A stretch of 42,610 nt of DNA from NCBI GenBank assembly GCA_021826695.1, contig JAKAYS010000008.1:1-42610 (forward strand). The letters are read 5' to 3'. The notes under the pieces were generated by a model. The model was not told the origin of the DNA. It did not search any database and saw only the letters and a program-made list of their open reading frames with translations. A program made the position numbers and the translations under genes. Shown piece by piece: positions 1 to 7,110 of this stretch. Each line of letters begins with the position of its first letter. Position 1 is the first letter of the stretch. The DNA is from Acidobacteriota bacterium (GTDB taxonomy: Bacteria > Acidobacteriota > Terriglobia > Terriglobales > Acidobacteriaceae).

Positions 1-1
1 C

Positions 2-499
2 TATCGGTTGAGTACGTTTGTTCTGCATATTCCTCCGCTTCGCGAACGTCGTGAAGAAATTCCCTACGTGCTTACGCAACTCTCGCAGCAGATGGCTGCC
101 ACTCACTGCCTGGATCCGGTGCAGTTCTCTCCGCAAATGATTGGGGCGTGCATTGCCTATCACTGGCCTGGAAATCTGCGCGAACTTGGTAATTTCGTCA
201 AGCGTTACCTGGTCATGCGCGATGAACCGGCAGCAATTGCGGAATTGGAATCTAAAATTCCCGGATACTTTGTTCCGACGCCAACGCCCCTGAGCGCTGT
301 TACTGCGACGACCAGTCCAGATCTGAAATCCATGGTCCGCGAATTGAAAGACCATGCAGAAATGCAGGCAATTCGTGAAACCCTGGCCGAGACCAAATGG
401 AACCGCCGTATCGCGGCAACGCGACTCAACATCAGCTACAAGGCACTTTTGTATAAAATTCGTCAATACAATCTGGCGGCGCCTATCCAGTCCGCATAG
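2..499 (+). CDS. sigma-54-dependent transcriptional activator, C-terminal part (5' end outside window)
   Basis: The reading frame is already open at the left edge, so this is the C-terminal 165 or so residues of an NtrC-type activator. Visible landmarks are the IPPLRER segment of the AAA+ ATPase, the WPGNLREL sensor-2 segment, a variable linker, and a C-terminal Fis-type helix-turn-helix (roughly the last 45 residues, including NRRIAATRLNISYKALLYKI). Such proteins bind upstream of -24/-12 promoters and use ATP to open sigma-54 RNA polymerase. A strong -24/-12 match lies about 780 bp downstream, in front of an exosortase-type EPS operon. That fits a PrsR-like role controlling the locus, which is an inference from position. 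The receiver domain, if there is one, lies outside the window. An internal TTG at 8 is not the true start, because the codons before it continue the conserved domain. Confidence 0.93.
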   Translation, partial: YRLSTFVLHIPPLRERREEIPYVLTQLSQQMAATHCLDPVQFSPQMIGACIAYHWPGNLRELGNFVKRYLVMRDEPAAIAELESKIPGYFVPTPTPLSAVTATTSPDLKSMVRELKDHAEMQAIRETLAETKWNRRIAATRLNISYKALLYKIRQYNLAAPIQSA

Positions 500-538
500 A
501 AGCTGCATTGCACATTGCTACATCTGAGAGGTACATTG

Positions 539-1006
539 ATGCTACATACAGTAGTTGTAAACCTGAAAAATTCTTCTGTACTCCATGGGTACTATCGAAC
601 CGATGATTCGATCGACAGTGTCGGCTCTGTACCAGTGAATCTGCCTCGCACCATGACGATCGAACCGGAGGATGGCAGCGCGGCTGTCACGATTGATCTG
701 CAGAACGCAAAGGCAGTTTTTTTTGTTCGCAGTTTCGCCGGTAGCCCGACCCAGCAGGATGTTAGATTTTTCGATTCCCTTTCTATTCATCCCTATCTTT
801 GGGTGCGCCTGACATTTAAGGATGGAGAAGTGATGGAAGGACGCGTATTGAACGGAATCGATTTGCTTGCACAAAATGCTTTTCAGCTTTTCCCTGTAGA
901 CGAGCTCACCAACAATCGTTGTCTGTTTGTCCCAAAACAATCTCTGCGCAGCTTTCAGATTATTGGCCTGCTCGAAGCGCAAATCCAGCATTGCGACGTC
1001 GCATAA
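539..1006 (+). CDS. small conserved protein with two similar beta-rich halves (DUF6982-like)
   Basis: A 155-aa soluble protein without signal peptide or membrane segment. The start is placed at ATG 539, which has a GAGAGG ribosome-binding site 7 nt upstream; an in-frame start at 515 has none. Residues about 3-68 and 90-150 look like two copies of one small beta-barrel-like unit. Each opens with a hydrophobic-basic strand (VVVNLKN and VRLTFKDG) followed by a glycine turn (LHGYY and MEGRV), and each ends in a strand carrying a hydrophobic or aromatic run (AVFFVRSF and RSFQIIG). Similar units are common in acidobacterial proteins, often annotated DUF6982 and sometimes fused to PilZ; that link is from memory. 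The gene follows the activator by 39 nt and may be co-transcribed with it. Its function is unknown. Confidence 0.8.
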   Translation: MLHTVVVNLKNSSVLHGYYRTDDSIDSVGSVPVNLPRTMTIEPEDGSAAVTIDLQNAKAVFFVRSFAGSPTQQDVRFFDSLSIHPYLWVRLTFKDGEVMEGRVLNGIDLLAQNAFQLFPVDELTNNRCLFVPKQSLRSFQIIGLLEAQIQHCDVA

Positions 1007-1326
1007 TGTCCGCGCCCAGCACAGCGCTGTCCGCATATTTCATGATGATTCCGGTGAGTTTTTCCAGCATATTTCTTTAGAAATACCTTTCTGCTCCGCC
1101 CAGCTTGAACTATTGTTTATAACACGCCATCCAGGTGGGTAAACCCTGCGCCATCTGCGCTGTTACAGATGCAAATCGCTGCACACCGTACTCCTCGCAA
1201 CCCTCTCGCAATTCTCGTTGTATCGCCGCAAAGGCTTGGATCGCCAGTTTTTTGATGAGCGAGTTTGGCCTCGCACTTGCATAGGTGTGAACAGAGAAGT
1301 TCGTGTTCTCTATGCGAGAGGGAGTC
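1007..1326. other. intergenic control region between the activator unit and the EPS operon
   Basis: This 320-bp stretch holds no convincing gene. It contains a perfect 10-bp palindrome at 1021-1030 (ACAGCGCTGT) and a 7-bp inverted repeat with a 2-nt loop at 1070-1085 (TATTTCT-TT-AGAAATA). It also has a CTCGCAA direct repeat at 1194-1200 and 1205-1211, 11 bp apart and so on the same helix face, and a sigma-54 promoter near its right end. The repeats sit 55-90 bp upstream of that promoter, within the usual range for an NtrC-type enhancer. Whether they are binding sites is inference. Confidence 0.6.
1266..1281 (+). promoter_or_regulatory. candidate sigma-54 (-24/-12) promoter of the EPS operon
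   Basis: TGGCCTCGCACTTGCA carries the invariant GG (1267-1268) and GC (1279-1280) separated by exactly 10 bp, with TGGC on the left and TTGCA on the right as in the consensus. Transcription would start near 1292, some 35 nt before the deacetylase ATG. A sigma-54 activator gene ends about 770 bp upstream. Confidence 0.7.
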
Positions 1327-2292
1327 ATGGGTAACGACATAGCATCCGCAAAGAGCAAGTTGGAAGTTGCTCTTATGCCGGAACCAATGGATCGCCCTTG
1401 CCATGCGCTCACGGTCGATTTGGAAGACTACTTCCATACCGAAACTGCTGCACAGGGAGTTTCGCGCGCAGAGTGGGAAACCCAGCCATCGCGAATCGAG
1501 TCCAGTACCAGCCGCCTGCTCGATCTACTGGATCGTAACGCAGTGCATGCCACATTTTTTGTTCTTGGATGGGTGGCAAAACGTTTTCCGGCGCTTATCG
1601 AAGAAATTCATCAACGAGGGCATGAAGTAGGTTGTCACAGTCTCAATCATCAACTGGTGTGTCGAATATCGCCACGTGAATTTCATGAAACTACGCGAGA
1701 AGCGAAAGACCTTATCGAATCCATCATCGAAGAACCGATCCAGGGTTATCGCGCGCCCAACTTCTCCATTCTTCCTGGATATGAGTGGGCATTTGAAACG
1801 TTGGCAGATCTCGGATTTCTTTATGACTCCAGCGTGCATCCAATTCGTCACCCTCTCTACAGCAACCCCGATGCGCCGCGGGGCCCATACTGCGTAGCCG
1901 GTGGGCGGCTGATGGAGCTTCCTATTGCGACATGGAGGTTGGCGGGACACAATCTCTCGGCAGGAGGGGGCGCTTATTTGCGTCTACTACCTTACCAATA
2001 CATTCAACGCGGGCTGAAAGCATGGGAAAAGCACATGCAGACACCAGCAATGGTCTATTTGCATCCCTGGGAGCTCGATCCAAATCCGCCTCGTATTCCT
2101 CTCTCTTTCAAATCCACCATTCGCCAGACATGGGGAACGTCTGCGATGGAAGCTAAGCTGCAGCGCTTGTTCGAGCAATTTCATTTTGCCCCGGTTCGGG
2201 ATGCATATAAAAGCCTGCTAGGTGACAAAGAATTTCTTCCACGCAAAACCCCCTTTCAACTAACAGAACAAGTGAAACAGGTGGCAGGATGA
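1327..2292 (+). CDS. XrtA-type polysaccharide deacetylase (DUF3473)
   Basis: A 321-aa NodB-fold carbohydrate esterase of the type found in exosortase A/EPS loci. It should remove N-acetyl groups from the nascent or exported polysaccharide. Visible motifs are the LTVDLEDYF segment with the catalytic/metal aspartates (D31, D34), the metal-binding pair in CHSLNH (H104, H108), the GYRAPNFSI segment near residue 140, and a C-terminal MVYLHPWELDP segment typical of the DUF3473 extension. No signal peptide is seen, as is usual in this subfamily. ATG 1327 is chosen because GAGAGGGAG lies directly upstream; an upstream GTG at 1303 lacks a site. It is the first gene behind the sigma-54 promoter, and its stop overlaps the next start (ATGA), so translation is coupled. 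Confidence 0.93.
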   Translation: MGNDIASAKSKLEVALMPEPMDRPCHALTVDLEDYFHTETAAQGVSRAEWETQPSRIESSTSRLLDLLDRNAVHATFFVLGWVAKRFPALIEEIHQRGHEVGCHSLNHQLVCRISPREFHETTREAKDLIESIIEEPIQGYRAPNFSILPGYEWAFETLADLGFLYDSSVHPIRHPLYSNPDAPRGPYCVAGGRLMELPIATWRLAGHNLSAGGGAYLRLLPYQYIQRGLKAWEKHMQTPAMVYLHPWELDPNPPRIPLSFKSTIRQTWGTSAMEAKLQRLFEQFHFAPVRDAYKSLLGDKEFLPRKTPFQLTEQVKQVAG

Positions 2293-3704
2293 AAGAAATA
2301 ACTCAGAAAACCCCTCCTCAATTTAAGTCAGATCCCACCGCTGAGATCATCCGCCGAATTGTCCATCCCCTTTGGGCCAGACGAACACATCCGACCTACG
2401 CCCGGTACCTACATGAATTCGAAGGGAACCAGTATCTTCATCCCGACGAGTTACAGAAGTTACAGATGCAGCGCCTTCGACAGCAACTGGTCCATGCATA
2501 CAAATACGTACCCTTCTATCGGCTCCGCATGGCTGAAGCAGGAATGACTCCGCTAGATGTACAGACACACAAGGATTTAGCACAGCTTCCTGTGCTGACG
2601 AAGCGCGACATACAAGACCATGGCGATCTCCTGGTGTCGAGCAATATTCCAGCATCGAAGCGGGTGCAGAACCAGACCGGAGGGTCTACAGGAAGCCCGC
2701 TCCAGTTCTACGTGGACAAAGAACGCTGTGATTCGCGCATGGCCAGCACAGAACGACATAATTCCTGGGCAGGACTGCGCGCGGGGGATTGGTATGCGCA
2801 CCTGTGGGGTTCTCGCTTTGATGTTGGCGACAAGCCCAATCCGAATCCAGCATGGCGACAAAAGCTTTTGTATCGTGATTTGACACTACACACCGCCTGC
2901 GTCAGCGAAGAAGCAATGCTGGAATACGTTGGGGTACTACGCCGCTATCGCCCCCGGTACATGCTTGCCTACGCGCAGTCAGCCGTGCTCTTTGCTGAAT
3001 TTTGCCGCAATAACAACATATCCGATATAGCCTTTGAATCCATGATCGTTTCAGCGGAAATGTTGCTGCCAGGAAAACGTGCCTTGCTGGAAAAAACGTT
3101 TGGAGGGAGGGTCTTCAACCGCTACGGGTGCAGAGAAGTCAGCGTCATTGCAAGTGAATGTGAATTCCACACTGGCCTTCACGTCAATGCAGATGCTCTG
3201 TTGGTCGAGGTGGAACCAGTTCCGAACCTACCCTCGGGAATGGGTCGAGTGCTTATCACGGACCTCCTGAATCGATCGATGCCCCTCATTCGTTATGAAA
3301 TTGGCGATCTGGCGAGCCTCAATACTCCATTGCATTGCCAGTGCGGACGCTCGTTACCTTTGATTGGAAACATTGAGGGTCGAACCTCCGATTTCCTGGA
3401 ACTTCCGAACGGACGCATGATTGCTGGCCCTTCGCTGGCCTTACTCGCCGCTGATATGCGCGAAGTTCGTCAGGTCCAGTTTATTCAACCTGATCCACAA
3501 CATGTGACGCTGAAAGTTGTTGCCGGTACCGGATACAGCGCACTTACAGAGCAGGAGTTGCGTCGACGTATGCAGCCCTATCTTGAAGGACATACGAGCC
3601 TAACGATTGTTACATCCGACTCGATTCCTTCCGAACCTTCCGGTAAATACAGATTTGTAAAAAAGGGTGATAATGCGGTCGCAATCGACACTGTGGCGCA
3701 ATAG
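2289..3704 (+). CDS. CapK/PaaK-like adenylate-forming enzyme, copy 1
   Basis: A 471-aa cytosolic protein of the phenylacetate-CoA-ligase-like (CapK) branch of the ANL superfamily, which activates carboxylates as acyl-adenylates. It shows the phosphate-binding loop TGGSTGSP (residues 130-137), the YGCRE motif, RYEIGD, the hinge motif GRTSD, a Cys-x-Cys-Gly-Arg element, and the C-terminal PSGK with the expected catalytic lysine. All expected motifs are present, so it is probably active. Relatives occur in many capsule and exosortase-EPS loci, but their acyl substrate and acceptor are generally unknown. The gene starts inside the stop codon of the deacetylase gene. It is the most divergent of the four CapK-like genes in this operon. 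Confidence 0.9.
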   Translation: MKEITQKTPPQFKSDPTAEIIRRIVHPLWARRTHPTYARYLHEFEGNQYLHPDELQKLQMQRLRQQLVHAYKYVPFYRLRMAEAGMTPLDVQTHKDLAQLPVLTKRDIQDHGDLLVSSNIPASKRVQNQTGGSTGSPLQFYVDKERCDSRMASTERHNSWAGLRAGDWYAHLWGSRFDVGDKPNPNPAWRQKLLYRDLTLHTACVSEEAMLEYVGVLRRYRPRYMLAYAQSAVLFAEFCRNNNISDIAFESMIVSAEMLLPGKRALLEKTFGGRVFNRYGCREVSVIASECEFHTGLHVNADALLVEVEPVPNLPSGMGRVLITDLLNRSMPLIRYEIGDLASLNTPLHCQCGRSLPLIGNIEGRTSDFLELPNGRMIAGPSLALLAADMREVRQVQFIQPDPQHVTLKVVAGTGYSALTEQELRRRMQPYLEGHTSLTIVTSDSIPSEPSGKYRFVKKGDNAVAIDTVAQ

Positions 3705-3714
3705 GAGAACAACG

Positions 3715-3924
3715 ATGAAAAACTTTCACTTTCACCCCGCTCTGCATGTAACTCAACCGGAATTTGTGGCTGGGCCCCATACTCATCTTCCGACGCTACT
3801 TGGACAGTCCAGAAGTCCATCCATAAATGCGCATCGTGTGATGGTCGCCGCTGCAAACCTATTTATCGAACAAGATCACTACCAGCAATTGTGTACCAAA
3901 CAAAGTGTAGAGGCTGGATTATGA
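3715..3924 (+). CDS. small hypothetical protein coupled to the polyprenyl-P transferase gene
   Basis: A 69-residue protein I do not recognise. It is rich in histidine near its start (FHFHPALH, PHTHLP) and has no membrane segment or signal peptide. Coding support comes from a ribosome-binding site (AGGAGA, 3703-3708) ahead of ATG 3715, a gap of only 10 nt from the CapK gene, and an ATGA overlap (3921-3924) with the next gene. The same four-base coupling joins the two genes upstream. An alternative in-frame start at 3667 lies inside the CapK gene and is less likely. Confidence 0.6.
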   Translation: MKNFHFHPALHVTQPEFVAGPHTHLPTLLGQSRSPSINAHRVMVAAANLFIEQDHYQQLCTKQSVEAGL

Positions 3925-5024
3925 TTTTTCAGGTCGAACTCATTGGAGTCTTGACTGTTGGGCTCCTGTCTTCATGGGCTGTCGCCAGCTATTTTCATTC
4001 ATTTGCTTTAAATCACAAGATTATTGACGTTCCGAATGAGAGAAGCCTGCATGTCGCTCCTAAACCACGCGCTGGCGGCGTTTCTTTCTTTCTCGTGTTC
4101 ACGCTGGCTGTTTTTATTTTACTGTCATCGCATTTTATATCGATTTCGGAAGCGTCTGCCTTGTCATGCGGAATTCTAGTTGCTGTCGTCGGCTACTGGG
4201 ATGATCGTGTAGGACTGTCAGCAGCATTTCGAATTGTCGTGCACGTCGCAGCAGCGATACTGGCTGTGTCCTTCTTAGGCGGAATTGTTCCGATTCAGGT
4301 TGGATTCGCCATCTATCTGCCTCGTGTCACAGTGGCGGTCATTGCAGTCAGTGGCCTGGTATGGCTCACCAATCTTACTAACTTCATGGACGGAGTTGAC
4401 GGCATTGCCAGTGTTGAGGCAATTACGACCGCAGGTATCTGTAGCCTCTTGGTTATCCATAGATCTGGATTCAACGGGTTGGCGATTCTATTCTGCGTAC
4501 TTGCTGCTGCCGTGGCCGGATTTCTTGTCTGGAATTGGCCGCCAGCATCTATTTATATGGGAGACATTGGAAGTGGTTTCTTAGGTTTCACTCTAGGAGT
4601 GATGGTTTACATCGCTGTTGTTCGACATCAATTATCGATTTGGCCTCCGTTGATTCTTTTTGGAGTGTTCGTGGTTGATGCTACATGGACATTAGTTTGG
4701 CGAATGCTTCGGGCTGAACGCTGGTATACACCACATCGCACGCACGCTTATCAACATGCAGCCACTCTTTGGGGACATCGAAATACCACCCTCAGTGTTG
4801 CCTGCATTGACCTCTTTTGGCTGGCTCCATGGGCATTCTTTGCCGATAGACAACCCTCACTAGCACCGCTTCTGCTCGTATGCGCATGGATACCACTTTT
4901 AGGATTGGTTTATTGGCTTCGGGCCGGAGAGGCTTCATCCCACGGTAAGACTGTCCAGTCTCAGATTCCTTTAAGGTCTGCAAACTTGGTGCCAACTTTT
5001 CCACATAACTCCCAAACCGGCTGA
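3921..5024 (+). CDS. polyprenyl-phosphate sugar-1-phosphate transferase (WecA/WbpL-like, MraY family)
   Basis: A 367-aa integral membrane enzyme with about ten or eleven hydrophobic segments. It transfers a sugar-1-phosphate, commonly an N-acetylhexosamine phosphate, from a UDP-sugar to undecaprenyl phosphate and so starts repeat-unit assembly on the inner face of the membrane. Family motifs are clear: DVPNERSLH with AGG near the N-terminus, the metal/substrate aspartates in GYWDDRVGLS, NFMDGVDGI, YMGDIGSGF, and a histidine-containing cytoplasmic loop HRTHAYQH. ATG 3921 is preferred to an upstream ATG (3891): AGAGG lies about 7 nt before it and it overlaps the preceding stop. The adjacent WbpM-like dehydratase suggests a 6-deoxy-N-acetylhexosamine as the first sugar, which is inference. 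Confidence 0.93.
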   Translation: MIFQVELIGVLTVGLLSSWAVASYFHSFALNHKIIDVPNERSLHVAPKPRAGGVSFFLVFTLAVFILLSSHFISISEASALSCGILVAVVGYWDDRVGLSAAFRIVVHVAAAILAVSFLGGIVPIQVGFAIYLPRVTVAVIAVSGLVWLTNLTNFMDGVDGIASVEAITTAGICSLLVIHRSGFNGLAILFCVLAAAVAGFLVWNWPPASIYMGDIGSGFLGFTLGVMVYIAVVRHQLSIWPPLILFGVFVVDATWTLVWRMLRAERWYTPHRTHAYQHAATLWGHRNTTLSVACIDLFWLAPWAFFADRQPSLAPLLLVCAWIPLLGLVYWLRAGEASSHGKTVQSQIPLRSANLVPTFPHNSQTG

Positions 5025-5042
5025 TGAGAGGAATGATCGATT

Positions 5043-6998
5043 ATGGGCAATAGGTCTTCACTTGTAAGATGGATGATTTGTTACGCTGGCACACTTCGAC
5101 TGTTGCTGCTCGGCAATGTTCTAGTTTTAAGCGTCTATTTTGCTTTCGTAACGCTTTTTAACGGAAGCATCCCGCAAAACTGGCTTCCTTATCTGCCGTT
5201 TATAGCGATGATTTGGGCCCTTTCTCAATGCACCATTCTAGTCGCTTTTGGCATACACAAGAGCCTGTGGAGTTTTACTTCTATCGACGAAATGCTTCAT
5301 CTTGTTGGCATCGGCTTGATCGCCTCAATCTTTAGTTCAGTTGTGATTGCAGGTGTGTTGAGCCGTCCAGTCCCGCTATCAATTTATCTTCTATGTGCAA
5401 TCTATTCTATCTGTGGAATCGCTGGAGCTAGATTGGGATTCCGCTGGATTGCATCCCGTCTTCGCCAAACGCAGTTCTCCTCCGAACAAAAAACAGCACT
5501 GATCTACGGCGCGGACGCGGCCGGCGTCGGAATACTTTCAGATTTGAAACGAGACTGCCCAGAGTTCCGCGTAATAGGCTTCGTGGATGACCGCCCGGAA
5601 TGCCAGTGCAATTCAGTTGCGGGTCTTCGTGTTTTAGGGCAAAGCGATGAATTGGAGATGCTGGCCGGCAAGTATGGAGTCAGCATGATATTTACTTCCT
5701 CCATGGCCAATTCAGAAGTACTCAGGCTCGCAATGGCTGAAACCAGCCTGAAAAACAAGCTAGACATACGAGTAGTCACTTCCTTTGCGAATGAAGTTCG
5801 TCATGGGGCAAGGTGCATCCCTCGCGAAGTTCCTGTGGAGCAATTGCTAGGTCGTTCTCCAGTTGAAATGAATCTTAGTCTTATCCAAGGTAAAGTAAGC
5901 GGACGTATCGTGATGGTCACTGGAGCTGCTGGTTCTATCGGTTCCGAACTGTGCCGACAGCTAGCAGTATTTCGACCTAGCACCATTGTTGCGTATGAGA
6001 TCAATGAGACCGCACTTTTTTTCATAGAGCGGGAGATGCAGGAGAAATTTAAAGACGTGCAGTTTGTCCCCTGTATCGGAAGTGTGCAAAATGCACAGAG
6101 ACTTTCTGAAGTTTTGAAAACCTATGCACCTTCTGTGGTCTATCACGCAGCTGCATATAAACACGTTCCGTTAATGGAGCGGCATTTATTTGAGGTCATT
6201 GAAAATAACGTGTTCGGCACCGATATTCTGCTGCAATGTTGCCGCGAGTACGGGGTCAAGACATTTGCCATGATTTCAAGCGACAAGGCCGTGCGCCCAA
6301 CAAGCATCATGGGCGTGAGTAAGCGCATTGCAGAACTGATCGTTCGTTCTTCTTCGGCACGTTCTACCAATTGCGTCTCGGTGCGCTTCGGCAACGTACT
6401 CGGCAGCAATGGAAGTGTCATACCCATTTTTCGCAAACAAATAGAAATGGGCGGCCCGGTAACCGTGACTCACCCCGAAATGGTTCGATATTTCATGACT
6501 ATTACCGAGGCATCCCAACTGGTTCTCCAGGCCTCAAGCCTCGGATCAAGCGATGAGATTTTTGTGTTGGACATGGGACTTCCCATCAAAATAGTTGATT
6601 TGGCTGAAAGGCTGATCAGACTGATGGGTTACATCCCTGGCAAAGATATCGAAATCAGATTCTCAGGCATGAGACCAGGTGAAAAGTTGTTTGAAGAACT
6701 GAGTACAACCGGACAAGACACCCGACCGACTCTCCACGAAAAAATTGCAGTCCTTAACGAGCCTGGGCCTCCCCCGCACTACTTGCGGGAGCAACTTCAT
6801 CACCTGCAAGCTGCCTGTCAGAACCGCGACGCTCACAGGACCCTCACAATTCTTCAACGGCTAGTTCCAGAATACACACCCAGTCGAGAGTTACTGATGA
6901 CTGTAAGGGAAAGCAAAAACCAAGTAAACCGTTCTGAGATAAGTCGCCCAGAGATTAACCACTCTGAAACAAGCAGGCCTGAGTGGATCGCTTCATGA
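5043..6998 (+). CDS. membrane-anchored nucleotide-sugar 4,6-dehydratase (FlaA1/WbpM/CapD type)
   Basis: A 651-aa protein, the usual length for the large WbpM-type form. Four hydrophobic segments lie in about residues 15-125, followed by a CoA-binding-like Rossmann domain (about 150-260) and a C-terminal short-chain dehydrogenase domain. The latter begins with the NAD(P) loop TGAAGSIGSE near residue 294. The catalytic region reads SSDKAVRPTSIMGVSK (S412/S413, M423, K427). It has the Ser-Met-Lys arrangement of this family, where most short-chain dehydrogenases have Ser-Tyr-Lys. Members convert UDP-GlcNAc to a UDP-4-keto-6-deoxy sugar. The gene follows the initiating transferase by 18 nt, so both probably act on the first sugar of the repeat. 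Confidence 0.93.
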   Translation: MGNRSSLVRWMICYAGTLRLLLLGNVLVLSVYFAFVTLFNGSIPQNWLPYLPFIAMIWALSQCTILVAFGIHKSLWSFTSIDEMLHLVGIGLIASIFSSVVIAGVLSRPVPLSIYLLCAIYSICGIAGARLGFRWIASRLRQTQFSSEQKTALIYGADAAGVGILSDLKRDCPEFRVIGFVDDRPECQCNSVAGLRVLGQSDELEMLAGKYGVSMIFTSSMANSEVLRLAMAETSLKNKLDIRVVTSFANEVRHGARCIPREVPVEQLLGRSPVEMNLSLIQGKVSGRIVMVTGAAGSIGSELCRQLAVFRPSTIVAYEINETALFFIEREMQEKFKDVQFVPCIGSVQNAQRLSEVLKTYAPSVVYHAAAYKHVPLMERHLFEVIENNVFGTDILLQCCREYGVKTFAMISSDKAVRPTSIMGVSKRIAELIVRSSSARSTNCVSVRFGNVLGSNGSVIPIFRKQIEMGGPVTVTHPEMVRYFMTITEASQLVLQASSLGSSDEIFVLDMGLPIKIVDLAERLIRLMGYIPGKDIEIRFSGMRPGEKLFEELSTTGQDTRPTLHEKIAVLNEPGPPPHYLREQLHHLQAACQNRDAHRTLTILQRLVPEYTPSRELLMTVRESKNQVNRSEISRPEINHSETSRPEWIAS

Positions 6999-7110
6999 AA
7001 TAGAAATTGCGGATGTGCTAGATAAATGTCTTTCGACTACTTCAGCGGTGTATATTCACTGGCCCAAGATGTCTGCAAAGGCAAGAAACATGGCTTCACG
7101 GAGGATATTT

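Noticed and set aside
7015-7110. N-terminal extension of CapK copy 2 from GTG 7015
   Set aside because: The extension has no match in the paralogues and no ribosome-binding site, whereas ATG 7111 has GGAGGA and aligns with their starts.
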